From an uncultured Schlesneria sp. (GTDB lineage: Bacteria; Planctomycetota; Planctomycetia; Planctomycetales; Planctomycetaceae), in assembly GCA_903840265.1 (NCBI GenBank), contig CAIMFH010000016.1, positions 1-57,379 of the forward strand: a stretch of 57,379 nucleotides of DNA, given 5' to 3'. The notes below the pieces were generated by a model. That model ran no database searches and had not been told where the DNA came from. It was given only the letters and a program-made list of their open reading frames with translations. Made by a program: the position numbers and the translations under genes. This document shows positions 50,536 through 57,379 of the stretch, piece after piece (the first letter of the stretch is position 1; each line of letters starts with the position of its first letter).

Positions 50536-51564
50536 TCAGTAGTCGCCAACAACAGCGTTGTCATTGCGCGAAGCGACTCGTTCCAGGGTCAGATAGTCCA
50601 TATTGTTTGACAAGAATCGCACTGCGCCGTCGGCGAAGAGCAGGTGGGCGCCGCCGGTATGTTGTGAGTTGATGCGCGTGTGGCGGTAGTAGGGATACTC
50701 GTCACCATTTGCGCCCTGAGTTGAATTGATGGGCGAGCGAATGATGGTCATGTTCAACCACCAATCGGTGTCGCCACCAGCTCCACCGGACCAGGCACCG
50801 CCTTCATAATTACTGGCGCGACAGTCTTGGATTGGCGAAAAGGTCTTGCTGCAGTTTGGATCAGGGGCACCTTGTTCACCGACCATCACTGTATTGGAGG
50901 TTCCGTCGACCGTGTCGGCGATTCGAGTCGGTCGCGCATCCCCATAGGCTCCGTTCGAGGCGACTATCATGCCGTTGTAGTTCGATCGATAGTAGCCAGT
51001 CCAAGTGCTGGGCGATGGGCAACAGACTCCGGTTGCTGCGTTGTCGTAGCTACCGCCGATTCCGACGTAGTTGGCAACTTGGTAAGTCAGCGACGCCGGA
51101 GCACCTAAAGCAGTAGTAGCGCTGGTGGATGTAGAAGTACGAGTGGTTGGCAAGCTGCTGGAAGGACAGTTCAATCCGGCGACCCGAAGAGTATTCACCA
51201 CGGCCCAGTTACGGTTGGGATTGCCGTTCTGATTCGTCCAGTCCGTGCCGGCGAAGACCATCTGGTTGAAAGCCGCACCCTGGTCGAACATCGGCAGCAA
51301 GCGGACCATCCACGAAGCGCCACGCAAGGTGCCTGTTCCACCTTCAGGTACGACATTGCCGGGTGGAAAACAGTTGGAAGTGTCGTGGTAGTTGTGCAGT
51401 GCCAAGCCGAGTTGCTTGAGATTGTTCTTACATTGGGTTCGTCGAGCCGCTTCTCGTGCCTGCTGCACGGCTGGCAGCAACAATGCGATCAACACGGCAA
51501 TGATCGCGATTACGACCAGCAGTTCGATTAACGTGAAACCTTTAGAACGCCGCGGACAAGCCAT
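50536..51564 (-). CDS. DUF1559 prepilin-like secreted protein
   Basis: A 342-residue, intact DUF1559 protein. [20 protein letters not shown] then [20 protein letters not shown] and [13 protein letters not shown] give the family start. The C-terminus has [20 protein letters not shown] and ends NAVVGDY. The Thr/Ser-rich loop ([15 protein letters not shown]) in the middle is more repetitive than in the copy at 9904-10830. ATG 51564 has AAGGGA at the right distance; a GTG one codon earlier is possible. It is transcribed after the LacI-type regulator (51-base gap) and before the lipoprotein. Confidence 0.92.
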   Translation of the reverse strand: MACPRRSKGFTLIELLVVIAIIAVLIALLLPAVQQAREAARRTQCKNNLKQLGLALHNYHDTSNCFPPGNVVPEGGTGTLRGASWMVRLLPMFDQGAAFNQMVFAGTDWTNQNGNPNRNWAVVNTLRVAGLNCPSSSLPTTRTSTSTSATTALGAPASLTYQVANYVGIGGSYDNAATGVCCPSPSTWTGYYRSNYNGMIVASNGAYGDARPTRIADTVDGTSNTVMVGEQGAPDPNCSKTFSPIQDCRASNYEGGAWSGGAGGDTDWWLNMTIIRSPINSTQGANGDEYPYYRHTRINSQHTGGAHLLFADGAVRFLSNNMDYLTLERVASRNDNAVVGDY

Positions 51565-51615
51565 CACCGATTCCCTTTTGCAAGTATGGAAGAACAGAAC
51601 GCGATCCTTCGCAAC

Positions 51616-52695
51616 TCATGACGTTTCCCGCGTCACAAGTTTCGTTTCAATCAAGTCAACGACACCCGCTTCCGCGGTTGATTCCAGTTGCTTTTGCAGT
51701 CGCGAGACGACCTGACTCAGTAGCTCTGGCAACTGATGACTCACGGTTGTGACGCTGGGATCGAAGATGGCCGAGAACTGCAGGTCTCCCCAACCAATGA
51801 CCGAGATCTCTGTCGGAACACGGATGCCCAGGCGGCGGAACGCTCGCAGCAATCCCACGGCGGTGAAATCGGTATCGCACAAGACACTATCCGCTCGCAG
51901 TCTGCCCGTGATCATCCGCGCGAGTTCATCAAAGCGTCCGTAGTGTTCGGGATCGCTGACCAGCCAGCCTTGTGTTTCTTGGATGATTTTCGATTCATTG
52001 AAATTGATCCCGCATTCGGCGGCCGTGGCTTGGTACGCAGCGATGCGGGTTTGAATCGCCTTCGATTCGAGTTCTTCCGTCACCAGGACCGGATTGGTTC
52101 GACCGCGCTCGTGAAGATGCCGCATGGAGGCCTCTGCGCCGGACACAACATTGCTGACAACACTGGTCACGCCGGGGATTTGCAGGTCACCACCCACGGT
52201 CAGCGCCGCGGGATGATTCTTCAAGAGCGTTGCGACGGCGGACCACTGTGATTCATTTTCATGAGCCAGGTAGACGATGCCATCGATCCACCCGGCGCGA
52301 ACGTCGCGAAGCAGTTGCTCAATGGGCTCCAAGCCCTCGGGGGCTCGTGTGGCCAAGATTCGAAAACCTTGCCGCTCGGCACATTCATGCAGCCAGGCGA
52401 GTAGTCGTTGGGCGAGGAAGTTTTTCCAGTCATGGGCGACGACGGCGATGACACCGCTGCGTTTTCCGGCCAGTTGGCGTGCCGCGACGTTCGGACGATA
52501 GCCCAGTTCATCGGCGATCTGACGAATTCGCTCGGCGGTCTTCACGCTCACGCCGATGCGACCGTTGCCGGTTCCCATCAGAACGGCAGACACGGCCATG
52601 CGTGATACGCCCGCTCGTTCGGCGATATCAACCATTCGCACCGGGCGGGAAGACGGGTCAGCTGAAGCCAATGGGATTTCCTTCGATATCTTCAT
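51616..52695 (-). CDS. LacI family transcriptional regulator
   Basis: A 359-residue regulator. The helix-turn-helix (VDIAERAGVSRMAVSAVL, then the hinge NVAARQLAGKR) is at about residues 21-72, preceded by a 20-residue extension. The rest is a periplasmic-binding-protein-like sensor (SGVIAVVAHDWKNFLAQRLL, DSVLCDTDFTAVGLLRAFRR, EISVIGWGDLQFSAIFDPSV). ATG 52695 has no ribosome-binding site; an in-frame ATG at 52635 begins directly at the helix-turn-helix. A CG-centred dyad lies 13 bases upstream of 52695. It heads an operon with a DUF1559 and a lipoprotein gene, so it probably regulates their expression in response to a sugar-like ligand. Confidence 0.9.
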   Translation of the reverse strand: MKISKEIPLASADPSSRPVRMVDIAERAGVSRMAVSAVLMGTGNGRIGVSVKTAERIRQIADELGYRPNVAARQLAGKRSGVIAVVAHDWKNFLAQRLLAWLHECAERQGFRILATRAPEGLEPIEQLLRDVRAGWIDGIVYLAHENESQWSAVATLLKNHPAALTVGGDLQIPGVTSVVSNVVSGAEASMRHLHERGRTNPVLVTEELESKAIQTRIAAYQATAAECGINFNESKIIQETQGWLVSDPEHYGRFDELARMITGRLRADSVLCDTDFTAVGLLRAFRRLGIRVPTEISVIGWGDLQFSAIFDPSVTTVSHQLPELLSQVVSRLQKQLESTAEAGVVDLIETKLVTRETS

Positions 52696-52707
52696 AAATT
52701 GAATTGC

Positions 52708-52721
52708 ATATCTCGCGATAT
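52708..52721. promoter_or_regulatory. Candidate LacI-type operator
   Basis: ATATCTCGCGATAT is symmetric at 6 of 7 paired positions around a central CG, the usual form of LacI/GalR operators. It sits 13-26 bases upstream of the regulator's start codon, so autoregulation of the whole operon is likely. Confidence 0.55.
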
Positions 52722-53019
52722 ATTGTCGTCCGCAGTTTCTGCATCAAGCATGCCAATCAAGGCGTCCGCCAGTTCGATGCGGCCTAAAGGGGCCGTGAAG
52801 AGACTTTGTGACAACGGAGTTGCGGGCCATTACTTCGGATCGCCGAAGTGGCCTAATGCGCTAGCCGTGTAGTGACCACTGCTCTCGAAGAGGGCAACAC
52901 GTGCCTATTCGGTGCGTCGTTGAAAGAGGGGACTGTGAAGAAACATTCACAGTCCGAGTACCCTCTGGGGGCACGCTCAACTCAAGTCGCCTTCTCGCTC
53001 CCTCTAAACAGACTGCGGC
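52722..53019. other. Intergenic region between the LacI and TlpA-like genes
   Basis: No gene-like frame survives inspection. CGCCTTCTCGCTCC at 52988-53001 is a further copy of one arm of the inverted repeat at 9754-9870. It lies 18 bases from the TlpA-like stop codon (53020). Confidence 0.4.
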
Positions 53020-54081
53020 TCAGTCCTGCTTCGCCTCGTCGGGCTCTCTGGTCTTTGCCGGCGACTCTACTAATTGACGTTCGATGATCATTTCCAACGT
53101 CTCGTGACTGATCATCCCTACCAGCATCACTTGGATCTCACCTTGGCGGTTGAAGAAGATCGACGTGGGGACTCCGTTCAAGCTTGGAATCTGGCCGAGG
53201 GTTTGCTCGTTAGACAACGCGCACGGATAGTTGATTTCAAAATGCTTCATAGAGGTTTTGATGAGTTCAATGGCGGCATCGCCTGTTGCATTTTCCACGT
53301 TGAGGCCGACAATTTCGAAGCCTTGATCTTTGTATTTCTTGGTCGCGGCAATCAGATCCGGGATCTCACGACGGCAAGGAGGGCACCACGTCCCCCAGAT
53401 GTTCACCATCAGCAGCTTTCCCGCGTACTGCTGCTTCGTCAGCGACTTGCCTTCGGTGTCCTTGAGATCAAAGTCGAACTTGAAATTGTGTTTTGCTGCG
53501 AACAGACGATCGACTCGATCGGCCACCGCCTTCTTATGCGCCGCTTGAATAGCTGCTTCGATGCTGGCGAAGGCAGGATTCTGACGGACATGTTCTAAAG
53601 CAGGATCAGACTTGAGTTCATCAATATCGTTCCAGCCGGCATCAATGGCTTGTCGCAATGCCTTCAAACTCGCGTCATCGTTCTTTTCCTGAGAAAAGGC
53701 GCGCGCTTCATTGACGAAAATCACCTTGCCGATGAATTCGAACGTAAAGTCCTTCGCCGTAGCCGGGTCAGCTTCGAGAGCCCTGCGCAGGTAGTCGGCC
53801 GCTTTCTTGGACAGCTTGAAGTCATCGTCTCGGGTGTCTCGCGCATTGACGTGATTGATCCTCGCCAGCCCCAACAGTGCCCGCGCATCCTGGGGATCCT
53901 TGGCGAGTTGCGCGAGCAGATCGGCTTCTTCCTTGGCGGAATTGTAGTCGGGCTCTGAATTTGCCGGCGCATCGACCGTGAATTCATCTTTCGTCTGACT
54001 GGCCGTGCTGGAGGGAGCCGGATTTGTTTTCTGGCAACCGACGACGAAGATCAGACTGGCCAGCAATACAGTTACTCTCAT
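53020..54081 (-). CDS. TlpA-like thioredoxin lipoprotein with helical repeats
   Basis: A 353-residue lipoprotein (signal ends IFVVGCQKT). The N-terminal 190 residues are helical and TPR-like (DLLAQLAKDPQDARALLGLA, KKAADYLRRALEADP). The C-terminal domain is TlpA/ResA-type: a DFDLKDTEGKSLTKQQYAGK start, the active site WGTWCPPCRREIPDLI, and the cis-Pro region NGVPTSIFFNRQGEIQ. Membrane-anchored thioredoxins of this kind reduce periplasmic disulphides, often for cytochrome c assembly. ATG 54081 follows AGGA at about 8 bases; a GTG three bases earlier is also possible. It is co-transcribed after the LRR gene (76-base gap). Confidence 0.9.
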   Translation of the reverse strand: MRVTVLLASLIFVVGCQKTNPAPSSTASQTKDEFTVDAPANSEPDYNSAKEEADLLAQLAKDPQDARALLGLARINHVNARDTRDDDFKLSKKAADYLRRALEADPATAKDFTFEFIGKVIFVNEARAFSQEKNDDASLKALRQAIDAGWNDIDELKSDPALEHVRQNPAFASIEAAIQAAHKKAVADRVDRLFAAKHNFKFDFDLKDTEGKSLTKQQYAGKLLMVNIWGTWCPPCRREIPDLIAATKKYKDQGFEIVGLNVENATGDAAIELIKTSMKHFEINYPCALSNEQTLGQIPSLNGVPTSIFFNRQGEIQVMLVGMISHETLEMIIERQLVESPAKTREPDEAKQD

Positions 54082-54157
54082 CACTCATCCTGTGTTTCAA
54101 GAGTCTAACGATGCATAGTTGAAGGGCGCTGATTCAGACATCCTCACGTACCGTCAT

Positions 54158-55381
54158 TTAGTAGCGATTCCCGGCATAAAGCAGTTCGCAAGTCGGTACC
54201 AGTTTCTTGAATTGCTGAACCCCCGCAAGTGTCACGGGGGTGTTACTCAAGTCAATGAACTTCAGCTTCTTGTGTCCCTTCAAGAAGCCCAGGCCAGGGT
54301 CCAAGATGCCCGAATCTTTCGCGTTGATTGTCTCCAGGCTATTCGCAGTCACCTTAATTTTGGCGAAACCTTGCCCTGTAATTCCTTTGGAACCTTCGAT
54401 GTTCAGATCCTTCAGGTTCTTCATTCCTTCCACGAATTCCACAAAATAGACGTCGTTCATGCCCACGATGTGGCTGATGTTCAGCGACTCCAGACTCTTG
54501 ATCGAATTGATTGCGCGGGCTCCAGGGAGACTGATCGGCGTCGCGGAAACCGCAAGCACTTTCAGAGACTTCAGGCCTCCCTTCGCCACGGCCTGTCCCA
54601 AACCGACTCCGCTGATACCAGACTTATTGAGCAGCACCTCTTCCAGTCCCGGCGCCTTCGCCAACGCGACCAGGCCCTTATCCGACAGTCCGACACATTC
54701 GTCCAGATGCAGTGACTTGAGTGTGCTGGCGTTACAGATCTGATCCAGGCCTGCGTCATCCAACTCGCGTACTCGATCCAGGATCAGCACTTCGATCGCG
54801 GGCAGTTTCCCAACGGCAACGAAGTCCGCCGCGGTCAAGTCGCAGTTCATCAACTCCAAACGCGTCAGACCGGGTAGCAATGCCAACGCTCCCAATCCAG
54901 CATCGGTCACTCGCGTCGAATTCAGCGAGAGCGACTGCAGAGAGGGGACACCTTGCAATGACGTGATCCCTTTGTCTGTCACGCCGGTCGAGTCGAGCAC
55001 CAGCGACCTCAATGCCGGTAACTTGGCGAGCATTGCCAACCCGTCATCGGTGATCGTGCTGCCACGAGCATCAATCGCGTTGACATCACCCAGTCGAGAC
55101 TTCATCGAAGTGAGTCGCGTCAACGCCTGATCGTTGATCTGATTCGGAGGCAACCCTTTGAACCAGGCCAAAGTCTGCGCAGGATCTTCGGCCTGAGCCA
55201 CGGATGACGGATTCGGAATTGTCTTGGCTGGGGGTGCTGGCGGCGCCTGTTGAGTGGTCATCTCATCCCACGTCGGCACCTTTCCTCCACAACCACTGAT
55301 CACACCGCAAAGAAATAGGGCGGCAACCGGCGGAGCCAGTCGAAAGCGTGCAACAGCTTGGCGATGGTCAATGGGGTCCAT
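54158..55381 (-). CDS. Leucine-rich repeat lipoprotein
   Basis: A 407-residue protein with a lipoprotein signal (FLCGVISGCGGKVP). A Pro-rich spacer is followed by about 10 leucine-rich repeats of the cysteine-containing or GALA-like kind, for example LAKLPALRSLVLDSTGVTDK, LQGVPSLQSLSLNSTRVTDA, LALLPGLTRLELMNCDLTAA and LKKLKFIDLSNTPVTLAGVQQ-type units. The product would be a curved binding surface in the periplasm or on the cell surface. GGAG lies 8 bases before the ATG. It is probably the first gene of a two-gene operon with the TlpA-like protein, whose partner or client it may bring together. Confidence 0.88.
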   Translation of the reverse strand: MDPIDHRQAVARFRLAPPVAALFLCGVISGCGGKVPTWDEMTTQQAPPAPPAKTIPNPSSVAQAEDPAQTLAWFKGLPPNQINDQALTRLTSMKSRLGDVNAIDARGSTITDDGLAMLAKLPALRSLVLDSTGVTDKGITSLQGVPSLQSLSLNSTRVTDAGLGALALLPGLTRLELMNCDLTAADFVAVGKLPAIEVLILDRVRELDDAGLDQICNASTLKSLHLDECVGLSDKGLVALAKAPGLEEVLLNKSGISGVGLGQAVAKGGLKSLKVLAVSATPISLPGARAINSIKSLESLNISHIVGMNDVYFVEFVEGMKNLKDLNIEGSKGITGQGFAKIKVTANSLETINAKDSGILDPGLGFLKGHKKLKFIDLSNTPVTLAGVQQFKKLVPTCELLYAGNRY

Positions 55382-55797
55382 ACGAAATCTCCGACAACTC
55401 AGAAATGAAAATCATGAAAAAGTGCGGGCGAATGCCGCCGACGGACTTGAGGAGTGAACATCATTACAAATCTGGAGCACTCCGCCAGACATAATCCCGC
55501 AATCAGGGCTTCAACCTTCCGTTTACGGCTTGGATTTCGTCGTCCGCAGCGAACTCGCCGTTTCGATTTCTTGTCTCAATCTGCGCCACTCCGCGAAATC
55601 TGCGGACTCCACCTGACTCGGCTTTGTTTTCAACGCTTGTCCATCCCCCTAGAATGGAGATTCGACCGCTGCGGGTGCCGCCCGAGTTGATTCATCGAAG
55701 GCGACTGATCCGCCATTTCGAACGCAGCCACCCGCCAAGATCCCAGACCATTTTGATCGGGGCCATCCCCGATCGCATTTTGCGAGATTTAGCACCG
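55382..55797. other. Region before ileS
   Basis: No convincing gene; two plus-strand frames (55254-55457 and 55454-55690) lack good starts and have biased composition. The only clear structure is the hairpin at 55755-55774. No T-box sequence elements were seen. Confidence 0.4.
55755..55774. promoter_or_regulatory. Hairpin in the ileS leader
   Basis: GATCGGGG (55755-55762) and CCCCGATC (55767-55774) form a perfect 8-bp stem with a CCAT loop, ending 23 bases before the ileS ATG. It could affect ribosome access or act as an attenuator. A long T-run is absent, although GCATTTT follows. Confidence 0.45.
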
Positions 55798-57379
55798 ATG
55801 TTTGAGAAAGTTGCCGACGCAGAATTTGTTCGCGGAGAACACGAAGTTCTGAAGCTGTGGAATGATCGCGCGATCTTCCAGAAGCTGCGTCAGCAGATTG
55901 ACGGCAAACGTCCCTGGAGTTTCCTCGACGGTCCGATCACAGCCAACAATCCAATGGGGGTGCATCACGCCTGGGGCCGCACCTACAAAGACACCTTCCA
56001 GCGTTACTGGGCGATGAACGGTCGCGACCTGCGCCACCAGAACGGCTTCGACTGCCAGGGGTTGTGGGTCGAGGTCGAAGTCGAAAAACAGTTGGGCCTG
56101 GGCGCGAAGAGCGAGATCGAAAAATACGGCATCGACAAATTCGTCCACGAATGTAAACGTCGCGTGCTGAAGTACGCCGCGATCCAGACCGAACAATCGA
56201 TCCGACTCGGCTACTGGATGGAGTGGGATGACCCCAAGCAATTGCGTGCTCTGTCTGAGGCCATCGGCACCGACAAGCAAGTCGACTTCACTCCGCCCAA
56301 GCAACCAGGGAAACCCCTGCGCGACACGGCGGAATCGATCGTCGCTCGCTTAGGCAACCCGGATTGGGGTGGCAGCTACTTCACGTTCTCGACCGAGAAC
56401 AACGAGACGATTTGGACCTTTCTGAAGAAGTGCTACGAACGTGGCAAGGTCTATCGTGGTCACGACGTGATGCCTTGGAGTGGAAAGGCGGGCAGTGCGT
56501 ACAGCCAGATGGAAGTTGCCGACGGCCGCAAGCTAACAGTCCATCGCTCGGCCTTCGTTCGCTTTCCCCTCGTCGATCGTCCCAATGAATTCCTGCTGGT
56601 CTGGACGACGACCCCGTGGACGTTGACCAGCAATGTCGCGGCGGCTGTGAATCCAGATTTGGACTATGTGAAGCTGAAGGCCAAACGCGATGGGGCTGTT
56701 TACTACTTCGCGAAAGACAACCTCGACTTCCAACGCCTGGCGACGGAATTCAAAGAAGGCTTTGGACGCGAAGAATGGGGCTGGCCGAAGGCTGTTCCCA
56801 AGCTGAAGACTCTGTCGCAGATCTTTAAGGAAAACGGCGGCTTCGACATTGAAGCAACGATCAAGGGGGCCGAGATGGTCGGCTGGAAGTATTCCGGCCC
56901 GTTTGACGATCTGCCCGCTCAATCGACTCCCGGTGGCGTTCCGTTCGACGACCGCATGGCCGACAAGACCGGTGTCGGCTGTCATCGCGTCATCGATGGC
57001 GGACGCGATTTCAAGGGGAACGCCAACGTTGTCGCTGGGGAGGGGACAGGCATCGTTCACATCGCACCGGGTTGCGGCGATGTCGACCATACACTCGGTG
57101 CGCAAGCAGGCATCGTGGGCCTCGCACCATTGGCTGAGGACGGCACATTCGTCGACGGCTTTGGCGTGTTTACGGGCAAGCGGGCTACTGATCCTGCGAC
57201 CGTGGATCTCGTGTTCGCCACGCTCAAGGAAAAGGGCCTGCTCGTTAATGTCGAGCAGTATCCGCACATCTATCCCTTCTGCTGGCGTACTGGCGACGAA
57301 CTGGTCTTCCGTCTGGTTGACGAGTGGTTCATCAACATGGACTGGCGTCAGGAGATCATGGATGTCACCGACAAGATCC
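55798..57379 (+). CDS. ileS: Isoleucyl-tRNA synthetase, 5' part (runs off the window)
   Basis: The frame from ATG 55798 stays open to the end of the window (527 codons seen; IleRS proteins are usually about 900-1100 residues). It charges tRNA-Ile with isoleucine. The HIGH-type motif appears as [12 protein letters not shown] with His56-His57, preceded by [33 protein letters not shown] and YWMEWDD follow. The editing (CP1) domain contains [20 protein letters not shown] and [20 protein letters not shown]. The KMSKS loop would lie beyond the window. The sequence style ([13 protein letters not shown]) is that of the eukaryote-like type 2 IleRS, which is often less sensitive to mupirocin (inference). 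No ribosome-binding site of normal strength was seen. Confidence 0.95.
   Translation, partial: MFEKVADAEFVRGEHEVLKLWNDRAIFQKLRQQIDGKRPWSFLDGPITANNPMGVHHAWGRTYKDTFQRYWAMNGRDLRHQNGFDCQGLWVEVEVEKQLGLGAKSEIEKYGIDKFVHECKRRVLKYAAIQTEQSIRLGYWMEWDDPKQLRALSEAIGTDKQVDFTPPKQPGKPLRDTAESIVARLGNPDWGGSYFTFSTENNETIWTFLKKCYERGKVYRGHDVMPWSGKAGSAYSQMEVADGRKLTVHRSAFVRFPLVDRPNEFLLVWTTTPWTLTSNVAAAVNPDLDYVKLKAKRDGAVYYFAKDNLDFQRLATEFKEGFGREEWGWPKAVPKLKTLSQIFKENGGFDIEATIKGAEMVGWKYSGPFDDLPAQSTPGGVPFDDRMADKTGVGCHRVIDGGRDFKGNANVVAGEGTGIVHIAPGCGDVDHTLGAQAGIVGLAPLAEDGTFVDGFGVFTGKRATDPATVDLVFATLKEKGLLVNVEQYPHIYPFCWRTGDELVFRLVDEWFINMDWRQEIMDVTDKI

Noticed and set aside
55382-55797. Possible T-box leader for ileS
   Set aside because: No T-box consensus (AGGGUGGNACCGCG-like) or specifier-loop structure is present; only a simple 8-bp hairpin.

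Overview
The window is about 57 kb of a planctomycete chromosome, probably from the Planctomycetaceae or a relative of Schlesneria (inference; no rRNA gene is present to settle it). The evidence is three DUF1559 prepilin-like proteins, a BBP7-type outer-membrane barrel, a planctomycete cytochrome c/WD40 protein, a CRTAC1 FG-GAP protein, small Gly/Cys lipoproteins with carboxypeptidase-regulatory-like folds, a Ser/Thr kinase fused to a beta-helix, and many short dispersed palindromes. No prophage, insertion sequence, CRISPR array, tRNA or rRNA was seen.

Layout. 1-5.7 kb: a frameshifted DUF1559 gene, a lipoprotein, and overlapping CRTAC1 and TPR genes, then a small membrane protein. 5.9-10.8 kb: a BBP7 barrel, an SDR oxidoreductase, a toxin-antitoxin-like pair whose nucleotidyltransferase carries an in-frame TAG, and a second DUF1559 gene. 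10.8-12.0 kb: a gene-poor stretch with 20-bp phased repeats and an orphan intrinsic terminator. 12.0-18.7 kb: a cell-shape cluster in which two membrane-anchored coiled-coil proteins and an unlisted 46-residue membrane protein precede mreB-mreC-mreD-mrdA. 18.9-24.6 kb: an APC permease, trmL, a RidA protein and a secreted unknown. 24.7-32.5 kb, minus strand: a Ycf46-like AAA ATPase, a four-gene double ABC exporter, and a cytochrome c/WD40 protein. 32.7-38.2 kb: TetR repressor, a 37-bp palindromic operator, and an RND adaptor/pump operon. 38.3-44.1 kb: a 28-residue very basic microprotein with its own terminator, a tandem-thioredoxin lipoprotein, two rRNA-type methyltransferases, a response regulator and a glutaredoxin-like protein. 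44.5-50 kb: kinase/beta-helix protein, an HExxH protein and a Tat-exported ceramidase-like enzyme. 50-57.4 kb: a LacI-DUF1559-lipoprotein operon, an LRR lipoprotein with a TlpA-like thioredoxin, and the 5' part of ileS.

How parts work together. The best candidate for an undescribed system is the region 12.0-18.7 kb. The second coiled-coil protein has the same plan as MreC (N-terminal membrane anchor, long coiled coil, small C-terminal beta domain) and is arranged to be co-expressed with the MreBCD/PBP2 elongasome, in a phylum that lacks FtsZ and buds. A second theme is that several palindromic repeat families sit within a few bases of stop codons, often between convergent genes, which suggests they serve as 3'-end or terminator elements.

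Limits. All family assignments come from reading motifs by eye. Start codons were chosen from ribosome-binding sites and domain boundaries. No database search was run.
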